Shown here one piece after another: positions 9,862-18,710 of a DNA stretch of 64,000 nucleotides. Numbering within the stretch: the first letter of the stretch is position 1; each line of letters opens with the position of its first letter. This DNA is from G963677325 sp963810555 (lineage in GTDB: Bacteria; Bacteroidota; Bacteroidia; Bacteroidales; Prolixibacteraceae). Location of the stretch: positions 62,001 through 126,000 of the forward strand of contig CAWENX010000017.1 in assembly GCA_963810555.1 (NCBI GenBank). Direction: 5' to 3'. The notes beneath the pieces were generated by a model. That model was not told where the DNA came from and did not search any database. It saw only the letters and a list, made by a program, of their open reading frames with translations. A program made the position numbers and the translations under genes.

Positions 9862-10900
9862 TTAACCGTTGTCAATCTCGCCTCTGAGATTACGCTTCAA
9901 ACAATTTATTATCTCTTCTTTCGTTAACTCCTGACCAAGCAGGAACATCAGTTTGGTGACTGCGGCTTCGGTTGTGATTTCCTGTCCGCTTATTACTCCG
10001 GCGTCAATCAGGGCGATGCTCGTTGCATAAAACCCCATTTGAACTTTCCCTCCCGGACACTGACTTACATTCATTAATATAATTCCTGAATCTGAAGCAC
10101 TTCGGATTGAGTCAAGCAGCCATGGAAATGTGGGCATATTGCCTGAACCAAACGACTCCAGTACAACTCCTTTTATATGCGGCAGATTAAGAACCGATTC
10201 AAAATAAACAGGATTAAGTCCAGGGAATAATTTCAATACAATCACATTGTCATCAAGCGAGGTGTTGATTTTAAGTTTTCCCTGAAGTGACGGATAATGA
10301 ATTTTTTCATAATTGTACCAAATGTCTACACCGGCAGTGGCCAATGGAGGAAAATGATGCGAAGCAAATGCACTGAATTGCTGTGAATCCTCTTTTGTTG
10401 TCCTGTTACCGCGAAACAATTGAGAACTGAAATAGATACCCACCTCCGGAACAACCGCCTTCCCATCTCTTTTTGCGGCTGCAATCTGTATTGCTGTAAT
10501 CAGGTTCTCCTTGCCGTCAGTCCTAAGAATACCGATAGGTAACTGTGATCCGGTCAAAATTACCGGTTTATCGAGATTCTCAAGCATATAACTGAGAGCT
10601 GAGGCTGTATAGGCCATAGTATCCGTACCGTGAAGAATTACAAAACCGTCATAGAATTTATAATTATCCTTGATTGTCTCTGCTATTTCAATCCAGACTG
10701 CAGGAGTCATATTCGAGGAATCAATGGGGGGATTGAATGTAATGGCATCCAGACGGTAACCGAGTTTATACAGCTCCGGTATCTCATCCTTTGATCAGTT
10801 TGAACTTCATCGGGGAAAGAGTTTTGGTCTTGGGATCTTCTCTCATCCCGATTGTGCCGCCTGTATAAATGATAAGGATCGATATTTTTTCTGCTGCCAC
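9862..10900 (-). pseudogene. ansA: Type I L-asparaginase, broken by one frameshift
   Basis: An AnsA-type cytoplasmic L-asparaginase (asparagine to aspartate plus ammonia). The first part, from a GTG at 10900, reads MAAEKISILIIYTGGTIG with the catalytic Thr of TGGTIG, then runs into TGA at 10784-10786. The rest (DEIPELYKLGYRLD onward) is in another frame and continues to a stop at 9862, including the second active-site block VILHGTDTMAYTASAL, TGSQLPI and YRGNRTT-like FRGNRTTKED. Deleting one G in AAAGGATGAG restores a protein of about 345 residues, the family's normal length. Both parts match E. coli AnsA closely, so a recent indel or a sequence error is likely. An in-frame TAA two codons before the GTG limits the N-terminus. 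Confidence 0.85.
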
Positions 10901-11167
10901 CTTTTATAATAGATATATTGTAGAAGGATTGATAACAAATATAATAAAAACATTTGATATTGGTTTTTTTAGTCAGAAGACTATTAACCTGGGTCCCAAA
11001 TAGAATTCCGGTACTTTAAAGTGTGCGACACTGAACAGTTGACTTTGCTGATAACGGTGTTTTAAAAGAACCAATTTCATCTCTCGCTCATCCGTCCAAA
11101 ACCTTTTTACTCCTTGCCATGACCTTGACAATGCTGTGCCGACGCCCTGCCAAATCCATATTTTAAG

Positions 11168-11255
11168 CGCTATTTGTACGCTATTTGTACGCTATTTAAA
11201 AGCTAATGAGTGTATGAGTAGTGTTTATGTAGTGTTTACAGAGTGTTATTATTAC
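11168..11255 (+). repeat. Tandem array with 11-bp period
   Basis: Three contiguous 11-bp units (CGCTATTTGTA at 11168 and 11179, CGCTATTTAAA at 11190) run in register into further 11-bp units ending in AGT (GTATGAGTAGT, GTTTATGTAGT, GTTTACAGAGT). Two unit sequences therefore share one period. It is non-coding, between ansA and the DUF5602 gene. Confidence 0.8.
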
Positions 11256-11380
11256 GGCTTAGATAATGCCATGAAGATGTTTTAGTAAGCCTGAGGAATT
11301 TTATTGAAAGATTGCTTTTCACTTTTGTTTACTAAAGAAGAAAACGTCATAGACAATTTCCGAAAGATCTCTTATGTAAC

Positions 11381-11570
11381 TTATATTAAAAATAGGAATT
11401 CCCTTATTCCCTAAGCAGCATAGAATTGCAATTGAACATTTGCCCTTATTCGCTCATTAATAAGGGAATAAGGGTCCGTTACTCTGTTTGGACTGTATCC
11501 CAGGATATGGTGGGACTTATTGCCCTGTTTTTGATGCCAATTATTCATTGTATTCTATCAGCATTGAGTT
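11381..11570 (+). repeat. Dispersed intergenic repeat, copy A
   Basis: About 190 bp that recur in the same orientation at 54980-55190. Shared blocks include ATTCCCTTATTCCCT, CATTAATAAGG, CTGTTT followed by GGACTGTATC, and GGGACTTATTGCC. It contains internal CCCTTATTC / GAATAAGGG inverted words. No coding potential is apparent. Confidence 0.7.
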
Positions 11571-11765
11571 GTTCATAAAGTTGCCGGTCAGGATTCTTAT
11601 TTCCGGTGAAGAGTTCTCTGTTCACTTTATTTTTTTCCTTTTAGTATTTAGAAATCAAATAATTAGCTTATATGTTAAGGACAATGCTTTGAGAAATATA
11701 ACGCCCTGGAAAATTTTCACAGGGCATAAATAAATATTAGGGCCAGATACTCCCAATATAACCGG

Positions 11766-12555
11766 TTATTCATCCATCTGATAAGTGAGATCGGTCAGTG
11801 CAACCGTGTATTCATTGGGTTTTGTCGAATACCAGACCTTGTAACTGTTTGCATACCAACCGTCCCGCTGATAAGCTTCAGGCTGGCGCACCGGGATGAT
11901 ATCCATAGGATTTGTTTGCAGGTAGGCAGTGGTAACCATAGCTTCCCAGAATATAAATGCTCCGTTGTAAGAGCCCCCATAAAAAGATTTTGGTAAATGT
12001 GCCGCCGTTAAACTCAGGAGCCAGTAAATTAATCCAATGCGCCCCCATCTGCGGAACCCCTCCCGGAATAGGCATGTAAAAAAAGAGGCCTGTAAATAGG
12101 ATCAGGATAAGTCGCAAATTGAATGTTGTCATTTGCTCCGATGGCCATGCGCGCCTCGTTTGAGATAATGTAAAAATGAAAATCGAAGTGAGGTTTGTCA
12201 TAAATGCCGACGGGTATATGACCCTGCGGATTCCAATCAAGGTAACCGTGAGTATAAAAATGCATTCCCTTGGTCTTCGGGAAGGGGAGAATGCATTCGG
12301 AATTCTCAGCAGGTAGTTTCTCCATGGCTTTTTCTGACAGAGTTATTCCCACAGCAGTGGGATCACCATTTCTGTTTACGGACATCCAGGCGCGTGCAAC
12401 TCCGTTTCCGAGAGGTACAGTAGGCCGTAAAAAGTATTCAACTCCATTTTTTTCAGCGAAGGATCAGGAAGACCTGACTGATCCGTTGCGGTAAAATCAT
12501 TCCTGCATCCCTCTATCAGAGAGAGAATAATGATAACGGTAAGAAACAGGATAAA
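11766..12555 (-). pseudogene. DUF5602 (TTHB210-like) lipoprotein, multiply frameshifted
   Basis: Joined across frames this reads as a DUF5602/TTHB210-like secreted protein of unknown function. Its core is FPKTKGMHFYTHGYLDW, GIYDKPHFDFHFYII, MGAHWINLLAPEFNGGTFTK and then SFYGGSYNGAFIFWEAM, ending VALTDLTYQMDE with TAA at 11766-11768. The N-terminus contains a lipobox-like LSLIEGC. At least three shifts are visible: in a T7 run at 12447-12453, in the A7/T7 run near 12078-12084, and at an A4 run near 11970. No start codon is found in frame before the open region begins at about 12555, so the 5' end is also damaged. Two breaks are in seven-base homopolymers, which fits sequencing error or slippage. 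Confidence 0.75.
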
Positions 12556-12732
12556 CTAAATCGAATTTTTTATGACAGAGTGTTTTTTAATTTGTATGAT
12601 TGTTATATAAATTCGTCGTATTTTAGAACTGAAGTCAAGATTTTCTCTCTTTTATTCAGGTACAGGACAGAAAAAATTAATGGGTGTGTAGAGGATTTTT
12701 CCGATCATAATACACGTGTAATTTAAAATATA

Positions 12733-12764
12733 TTTGTACGGATAACAGAAAATTAGTATATTTG
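12733..12764 (+). promoter_or_regulatory. Bacteroidetes-type promoter of the toxin-antitoxin pair
   Basis: TTTG at 12733-12736, exactly 20 bp, then TATATTTG at 12757-12764. This is a full match to the Bacteroidetes -33/-7 consensus (TTTG, 19-21 bp, TAnnTTTG). It lies 36 bp upstream of the antitoxin ATG, giving a short leader. Confidence 0.8.
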
Positions 12765-12800
12765 AAGGGAAGTATGGTGCAATGAATTAATAAAGTCAGG

Positions 12801-13058
12801 ATGAATACAAAGCTTACTTTAACCATTGAGCAGTCGGTCATTGAAAGGGCGAAACTTTACGCAAAACAGAAAGGGCAAAGCTTGTCGGATATCGTGGAGA
12901 ATTATCTTAAAGCCATCAGTAATGAAAACCATGTGCCGGAAATGAATATTACACCTGTTGTGAAGTCGCTGAAAGGATCTTTCAAAGCTCCTTCCGTTTT
13001 AGATTACAAAAAAGAGCCGGCGAAAAGTTTATCCAAAAAATACCGTCGAGATGGATAA
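12801..13058 (+). CDS. DUF6364-type antitoxin
   Basis: An 85-residue protein whose first 40 residues (TKLTLTIEQSVIERAKLYAKQ, then GQSLSDIVENYLKAI) match the ribbon-helix-helix-like DUF6364 family that accompanies PIN toxins. The N-terminal beta strand plus two helices would bind operator DNA as a dimer, and the basic, flexible C-terminus (KKEPAKSLSKKYRRDG) would bind and inhibit the toxin. The gene overlaps the toxin gene by 8 bases, the usual coupled arrangement, and has a strong promoter just upstream. Autoregulation is likely by analogy with type II systems but no operator repeat was identified. Confidence 0.8.
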   Translation: MNTKLTLTIEQSVIERAKLYAKQKGQSLSDIVENYLKAISNENHVPEMNITPVVKSLKGSFKAPSVLDYKKEPAKSLSKKYRRDG

Positions 13059-13512
13059 AGTCCTCATTAATACCGATGTAATACTTGACTTTTTATTTGA
13101 CCGTCCGCCTGATTCGGAAGCGGCGTCAAATATATTTTCCCTTTGCGAGAAAAAATCAATCCTTGGATTTGTCACCCCACTTATTTGCGCTAATGTTTAC
13201 CTGTTACTGAAAAAGACGGCCAGTCACGAGAAAGTTGCAGAAAAAATGAATCTTTTACTGACGATTACTGAGATATTAACAATGGATAAATCTGTGGTCA
13301 TTAAAGCTTTGAATGCAAAATTCAGGAACTATGAAGATGCTTTGCAAAACTACGCGGCTGTGAATGCAGGGAATGTTGATGTGATCCTGACACGAAATGT
13401 CAAAGATTTCAAAAACAGTGAAATCGCGGTTATGACACCTGAAGAGTATTTAAAAACGGGAATTTCATATGGGTTGACAGATTTGTCTCCTGAAGATTTA
13501 ATAATTTACTGA
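13051..13512 (+). CDS. PIN-domain toxin (VapC-like RNase)
   Basis: A 153-residue PIN-domain protein, expected to be a metal-dependent endoribonuclease held in check by the upstream antitoxin. Acidic residues at the expected places are visible: Asp in INTDVILDFLFDRP at the N-terminus, an acidic cluster in NYEDALQNYAAV in the middle, and Asp/Asn-rich DVILTRNVKDF before the last strand (commonly TRN..DF in PIN toxins). Length fits the family. It overlaps the antitoxin gene by 8 bases and has no downstream partner. The frame is intact. The RNA target cannot be inferred. Confidence 0.88.
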   Translation: MDKVLINTDVILDFLFDRPPDSEAASNIFSLCEKKSILGFVTPLICANVYLLLKKTASHEKVAEKMNLLLTITEILTMDKSVVIKALNAKFRNYEDALQNYAAVNAGNVDVILTRNVKDFKNSEIAVMTPEEYLKTGISYGLTDLSPEDLIIY

Positions 13513-13586
13513 ACCGAAAAAAGGGGATCAGAGACCCATACATCAGTACATCGGCACATTAGCACATCAGTACATCGGTAATTTAA

Positions 13587-14285
13587 TTATGAATGGCTAA
13601 TCCGTTTAAGTATATCGTTCATGATTTCGGTCTGTACCTTGTGGACTTCCAGGACATCCTGCTGCTGGGTTAAAAGAAGGTGGTCGAGTTTCTCGTGCAG
13701 CATTCGTATCTCGAGCTCGGATTTCAGGTTGACCATATAATCTCTTTTGCCCCGCTCGCGGTCTTTATCTTCCTGGCGGTTTTGACTCATCATGATGACC
13801 GGCGCCTGAATGGCAGCAATACTCGAAAGGATCAGGTTGAGAAGGATAAAGGGGTAAGGATCGAAAGCGCGGTTGGCAAGCCAGAAGACATTGATCCCCA
13901 TCCAGATCAGCAGAAAGAAGAAAAAGGAAATAATGAAGGTCCAACTACCCCCGAAGTCTGCCACCTTATCGGCAATTCTTTGGCCGAATGTCATGGCTTC
14001 GTTTTCCTCACCGTCCAGCTTATCGGTCAGCGTGGTATTTTCCTTCATTGATTTCAGCACTTTCTTTTCGAGTTCTGTGAGGGTACCCATCTGGCGGGTG
14101 AGGAAGAGTTCAATATATTTTTCCCTGTAATTGTGTAGTTCACTTGCAGACAAATATTTATCAACCGTGAAATCGGGATGCTCCTTTTGAATTAAACTGA
14201 GGATGGACCGCCTGACTGTTTTTGCAGATACTCTTTCAGAAACAGGGAATTTGATGTTGGATAAATCGCTGGTAAAAGTTTTCAT
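13587..14285 (-). CDS. DUF1003 membrane protein
   Basis: A 232-residue protein with a DUF1003 core: two transmembrane helices (SWTFIISFFFFLLIWMGINV, and FILLNLILSSIAAIQAPVIM) separated by a short loop containing DPYPF, then the conserved SQNRQEDKDRERGKRDY and a charged amphipathic, probably coiled-coil tail. The N-terminal 110 residues are cytoplasmic and charged. Function is unknown for the family. It converges on the toxin gene; the 74-bp gap is made of 8-bp words of the form ACATCAGT/ACATCGGC. The start is ATG at 14285. Confidence 0.85.
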   Translation of the reverse strand: MKTFTSDLSNIKFPVSERVSAKTVRRSILSLIQKEHPDFTVDKYLSASELHNYREKYIELFLTRQMGTLTELEKKVLKSMKENTTLTDKLDGEENEAMTFGQRIADKVADFGGSWTFIISFFFFLLIWMGINVFWLANRAFDPYPFILLNLILSSIAAIQAPVIMMSQNRQEDKDRERGKRDYMVNLKSELEIRMLHEKLDHLLLTQQQDVLEVHKVQTEIMNDILKRISHS

Positions 14286-14443
14286 AATTTCAGGAAATAA
14301 AGTTCATTATTTGATTTGGTTGTTTTTTACTATTTATTCACTACGAATTTATGGATAGTTTTTCACATTTAGCCCAGTGAAGTATAATAAAATATTACAG
14401 GAGCAAGATGCCGGATGCACCATTTCAATGATTTAAGGAAAAT

Positions 14444-14469
14444 AAAAAAACTGCCTTTTCAGACAGTTT
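14444..14469 (-). terminator. Rho-independent terminator
   Basis: On the minus strand the stem AAACTGTCT / AGGCAGTTT (9 pairs including one G-T) closes a GAAA tetraloop and runs into a T tract. It lies 29 bp past the stop of the secreted-protein gene at 14498 and is one of the cleanest intrinsic terminators in the window. Confidence 0.85.
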
Positions 14470-14497
14470 CTTATCCATAGAATGACCGTGCAAGGTA

Positions 14498-15065
14498 TCA
14501 GAGATCTTTAAAAAACTCCACGAATCCCGACGTGTCTACTCTCAACATTATTTTATGGTTTCCTTTTGTCAACTCGACAAAATAGTTGTCTTTATCGTCA
14601 AATTGTTTGCCATAAAGCAACATGTCGGTTTCATTCAATTCGTTATCATCAAAGAAGATAACCGGGCCAACCGTATAATCCTTGTATTTTGAATGGATTT
14701 CGGTCTGTGCCCTGGAAGGAAGATCTGCAAAAGTCCTGTGGCTCCGTTGTTCCGACCAGCACGCCTTTAAAATCATAATACGCTGTCACCGGTTTACCGT
14801 TTCTGGTAAATCTGGCTTCATCCATGTAATTTGATCTGTTCCATCTGACTTCGGGAATATTGCCAAATTCTGTTACAAAATTTTCCTTTGCCTTTACGTT
14901 GACATTACTTCCGTTCAGTCTCCTGAGGGTGATCCTTTCGGCCCTGATTTCTTTTTTCGTTTCTTTGGCTGCCTTTTTAGTCAGGGTTTCTTTTGGCTGG
15001 GTGAAGGCCGGAATGGCCATCATACCCAAAAACATTGCCAGTAAAATCAGTGATAGTTTTTTCAT
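14498..15065 (-). pseudogene. Secreted PepSY/BLIP-like small protein with one frameshift
   Basis: A signal peptide (KKLSLILLAMFLGMMAIPAFTQ) precedes a lysine-rich segment and a beta-strand/helix domain (FGNIPEVRWNRSNYMDEARF, then GKPVTAYYDFKGVLVGTT). The reading frame changes near 14734-14745, after which TFADLPSRAQTEIHSKYKDY and a C-terminal strand region ending SGFVEFFKDL complete the protein at about 188 residues. The pattern (predicted small alpha/beta units, AYYDF.G.LVGTT...LP..A) resembles the PepSY-like proteins common in Bacteroidetes, usually of unknown function. It is followed by a strong terminator. A sequencing indel is as likely as real inactivation. Confidence 0.65.
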
Positions 15066-15264
15066 AATTGTATATATTAATTGTTTAACTCAGGAATAAA
15101 TTACCGGGGCAATTATGAAGATATTATGAAGAATATGATTATTAGGAATTTTTAATATTTGTCAACATAATTTAAACAGGAGGAACTCAATTCGCGGATT
15201 TTGCCAGAATAAAACCAACGGGGAGAGTTGATCGTTCAAAGATTAGAATCAGGCGGGTTAGAGT

Positions 15265-16725
15265 TCAATCCTTCACGGATTTATCAATATAGCGGGTAAC
15301 ATTATTGGCCATGCCGTTAAATATGAAATAATGAAACGGCAGAAAAAAATACCAATATAATCTGCCGACCAATCCTTTCGGCCTGTATGTCGCTGTCTGT
15401 TGTAAATAATACTTTTCTTTTTTATGGATGATTTTAAATTCCAGCCATGCTTCACCGGGCAGTTTCATTTCAGCATACAGGAGCAGCCTTTTTTTGTCTT
15501 TGTCTGCAACCAGGACACGCCAGAAATCGAGTGTATCTCCTGAATCGATCTTATTCAGGTTGGTCCGCCCCCTCCTCAGTCCGACACCACCGAACAGTTT
15601 ATCGATGAAACCTCTGAAATGCCAGAGCGAATCACCGTAATACCAGCCCCTGTCGCCGCCTATCGACCAGATGTTGTCAAGCACCTGTTCAGCACTGGAT
15701 AAAATGAGTTTTTGCCTTTTATCGCGAAAGCAGCCGTTGGTCGGAACTTTGATGTGTTTGAATAAGGAATTTTCTTCATGACTTGAAATGAAAGAATCTT
15801 TCCAGCTTGAAATGACACTGTTCTGTCCGATTCTCTGGAAAGCATGTTCAACAGCTTCCCTGTATGTGAGAAGATTTATATTTAACAGATCGTTAAGGTT
15901 GTTTTTACGGGCTACTACTTCAACTTTCATGCTGTTAACCAGATTTGCGGCCAGTTTGTAAGATACGCTTGTCACAAAATAGAGCCAATAAGAGGATAAA
16001 CCGGGCGTCATTACAGGAATGGTGAAAATATATCTTTTCAATCCGCGGACTTCAGCAAACTGGAGCAGCATCTGCTTATAAGTAAGAATATCCGGCCCGC
16101 CAATATCGTAAGAGTTATTGAAAGTTTCTTCCATGAAAAGAACGCCTGTCAGATACTGCAGGACATTCCGGATGGCTATAGGTTGAGTTTTTGTATTCAG
16201 CCATCTCGGAGCTACCATTACGGGAAGTTTTTCAACCAGGTCCCTTATGATTTCAAAAGAAGAACTCCCTGATCCGACAATAATTCCAGCTCGTAGTGAG
16301 GTCACAGGAACTTCCGAGGTGCGCAAAATCTCTTCCACTTTTTTTCTTGATGCCAGATGTTTTGAAAGTTTCACCTCATTTGTAATTCCGCCAAGGTAAA
16401 TGATCTGCTTTGCACAAGTATGTTTTATCAATTCGATGAAATTGGCGGCCGATAATTCTTCCGCCTTTTCGAAATCCGGTGAATTATCGTTCATCGAATG
16501 GATCAGGTAATAGGCGGCATCAATGTCCTTTGATAGGTCAACGGGCGTGTTGTCTTTTAAAAAGTCGATTTCGTAAACTGATATGTTGGGATTTTTGTAG
16601 ATACCTGATTTGGGAAACCGCTTCCTGTCCCTTACACAGCAAACGACCTGATGACCCTGTGCGATTAACAAGGGTAAAAGTCTTTTCCCAATATAACCAT
16701 TCGCTCCGGTTAAAAGAATTTTCAC
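15265..16725 (-). CDS. SDR-family NAD(P)-binding protein with C-terminal DUF2867
   Basis: A 486-residue two-part protein. Residues 1-300 are an extended/atypical SDR (NmrA-like) Rossmann domain beginning MKILLTGANGYIGKRLLPLL, with the NAD(P) motif TGANGYIG and a YLGGI segment. The last 150 residues, with YYGDSLWHFRGFIDKLFGG, GRTNLNKIDSGDTLDFWRVL and a hydrophobic WYFFLPFHYFIFNGMA, match DUF2867. The combination is known in bacteria but no reaction is assigned. The family is often annotated as a putative nucleoside-diphosphate-sugar epimerase. It lies alone between two secreted-protein genes; no clear promoter was seen. The frame is intact. Confidence 0.85.
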   Translation of the reverse strand: MKILLTGANGYIGKRLLPLLIAQGHQVVCCVRDRKRFPKSGIYKNPNISVYEIDFLKDNTPVDLSKDIDAAYYLIHSMNDNSPDFEKAEELSAANFIELIKHTCAKQIIYLGGITNEVKLSKHLASRKKVEEILRTSEVPVTSLRAGIIVGSGSSSFEIIRDLVEKLPVMVAPRWLNTKTQPIAIRNVLQYLTGVLFMEETFNNSYDIGGPDILTYKQMLLQFAEVRGLKRYIFTIPVMTPGLSSYWLYFVTSVSYKLAANLVNSMKVEVVARKNNLNDLLNINLLTYREAVEHAFQRIGQNSVISSWKDSFISSHEENSLFKHIKVPTNGCFRDKRQKLILSSAEQVLDNIWSIGGDRGWYYGDSLWHFRGFIDKLFGGVGLRRGRTNLNKIDSGDTLDFWRVLVADKDKKRLLLYAEMKLPGEAWLEFKIIHKKEKYYLQQTATYRPKGLVGRLYWYFFLPFHYFIFNGMANNVTRYIDKSVKD

Positions 16726-16812
16726 GGAATGATAATTTGATCTTTAGCTTTTCGGCAGAGATTTATGCTAATCATATTATTATACGTTTAACTCCGCCAA
16801 TTGTTCGTTTAT

Positions 16813-18657
16813 TTATTCTTTCATCACAGGCAATTCCAGATAAGTGGAATACCTATCATTACAGTAAACGGTATGCGTGGCTTTTATAAAATCATTTACA
16901 GAGGCTTCGAAGATATTGGGAACATATTTCTGGGGATTGCGGTCAATAACGGGGAACCATGTGCTCTGAACCTGAAGCATCAAATGATGCCCCCTTAAAA
17001 AGGTATGATTGATCTGATGCAGGTCGATCACAAACTCCAGCGGCATATTCGGCTTTAAAGGCTGTGGATTGTCAAATCCTTTTCTATAACGTCCCCTGAA
17101 AACTTCCATGGCAACAGGCTCCTGATAACCGCTCATCAGGAGATTTCTGCGGTCAAGATCAGGATAAACATCAATCAGCTTAACCACAAAGTCGGCATCT
17201 GTGGCTGTGGTGGAGGCAAAGAGATGGGCCACAACATCGCCTGTTACAGTAAGATTTTCTTTCAGGCTATCGCCGGTGAAACTAATCACATCGGGCCTTG
17301 TCGTCACAAAACGTTGGTCTTCAACTTGCCATGCACTCCACCGGCTTCCTCTGCCATAGGTTTCTTCAATGGGTAGGGTGCGGTAGGGAACAGGCTTTGA
17401 AGGATCGCTTAAATAAGCTTATCGAACTCTTATTTCCGGCAGGTTTTGTGAAGTCGGCGGTATTATCCGCATGGGCATAAAGCTTTTTAATTTCAGCATT
17501 TTTCGGCGGCCATGTGCTGTATGATTTCCATTGATTCGTCCCTGTTTGAAAGCAGTTGGCTTCAGCAAACCTGCCATCTCCTATCCCTTTGAGCCAGTAA
17601 TCAAACCATTGTTTTTGAAGAGACTGAAACCATTCGGCTGTATTGCTTCCGAAACCTATTCTGCCCAGACTGTCCGCTTTTACTCTTGACCATTGCCCGT
17701 GGCTCCAGGGACCAAGTACAATAAAATTCCGGCTGTTCGAATCGTTCTTTTCAAGATGGGTATACATGATTTGCGGCCCGTTCAGATCTTCCTGATCGTA
17801 ATATCCCCCCACAAAAAGGGTAGGGATCTGAGTCGTATTAATGGTCAGCAGGCTGGACTGCCTCTTCCAGTAAGCATCATAATCGGGATGTTTTGTAAAA
17901 TTGTTCCAGGTCGGTATCCTGTATTTATAATATTTTTCATTTACATTATTTAAAGGACCAAGTTTCAGATACCAGTTAAAGAGGTCGAACTGCGGGAAAG
18001 GGTAAAGACTGCTCCTCTCTTTTGAGTTTTCGACATAATAACTGTATTCAAATCCGTAGCTCAGACGAAAAGCGCCGTTGTGATGAAAATCATCGCCTAA
18101 AAACATATCAATGGGTGGGGCCTGGGGCGAACAGGCCTTTAATGCCGGATGAGGATCAACGGAAGCATCGAGCGCCATATAGCCCGGGTAGGAAATGCCG
18201 AATATGCCGGCCTTGCCATTGTTGTTTTTGACATTTTTTATCAGCCAGTCGACCGTATCCCATGCATCCGTGCTTTCATCCGTTTTTGTCTTGTCGGTAA
18301 GATGATAAAGGGGACGGCACATTTCAAAGGTGCCTTCGCTTCTGAATTTGCCGCGCATATCCTGGAAAACAAAAATATAACCTTCTTTAGCCATGTTTTG
18401 GTAATACACAGGTAATCTTTCAACATTCACGGCAGAGTCTTCCTTAACCGGCATCCAGGCGCCATAGGGAGTGCGCTGAATCAGAATGGGCACTGGTTCG
18501 GTATTATTTTCGGAGAAAGCACAACGGTAAATAGTTTCACCCCGTCGCGCATAGGGATCATATAGGTTTTTTCCGTCAGTGTGACAATGTCTTGCGGTTG
18601 CGCAAAGAGATCAGCTGTTAAGCAGAAAAAGATAACCGGAAGAAGGTATTTATTCAT
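16813..18657 (-). pseudogene. Secreted CocE/NonD (S15-type) hydrolase with two frameshifts
   Basis: It begins at ATG 18657 with a signal peptide (KYLLPVIFFCLTADLFAQ), then TYMIPMRDGVKLFTVVLSP. An A4 run (18507-18510) appears one base short; past it the frame continues PVPILIQRTPYGA. The alpha/beta-hydrolase core follows, with the nucleophile in GIFGISYPGYMALD, then NWYLKLGPL, FVGGYYDQED and LGPWSHGQW (probable catalytic His). A second shift near 17410 leads into SDPSKPVPYRTLP and the C-terminal jelly-roll (DVISFTGDSLKEN, FASTTATDADFVVKLIDVYP). Repaired, it is about 613 residues, normal for X-Pro dipeptidyl-peptidase/cocaine-esterase-like enzymes that cleave peptides or acylated substrates in the periplasm. 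Both breaks need only one base each. Confidence 0.8.
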
Positions 18658-18710
18658 ATTTATAAAAATTTTGTTAAAAAAGAACAGAATATTGACAAAA
18701 TGCAGACAAT

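Larger units (their letters stand above)
10901..11765. other. Long intergenic region with two repeat structures
   Basis: No gene is supported. It holds an 11-bp-period tandem array (11168-11255) and one copy of a dispersed repeat (from 11381), listed separately. An 81-codon open frame at 11488-11733 (+) lies partly inside the dispersed repeat, has no family resemblance and is not called. Confidence 0.6.

Noticed and set aside
11488..11733. 81-codon plus-strand open frame
   Set aside because: It lies in the dispersed repeat at 11381-11570 and following AT-rich DNA, has no recognisable domain, and the related copy at 55 kb does not keep the frame.
12447..12453. Phase variation through homopolymer tracts
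   Set aside because: Some breaks are in seven-base runs, but most are not, and the affected genes include EtfA and SOD; sequence error explains all of them more simply. It stays possible for the DUF5602 gene only.
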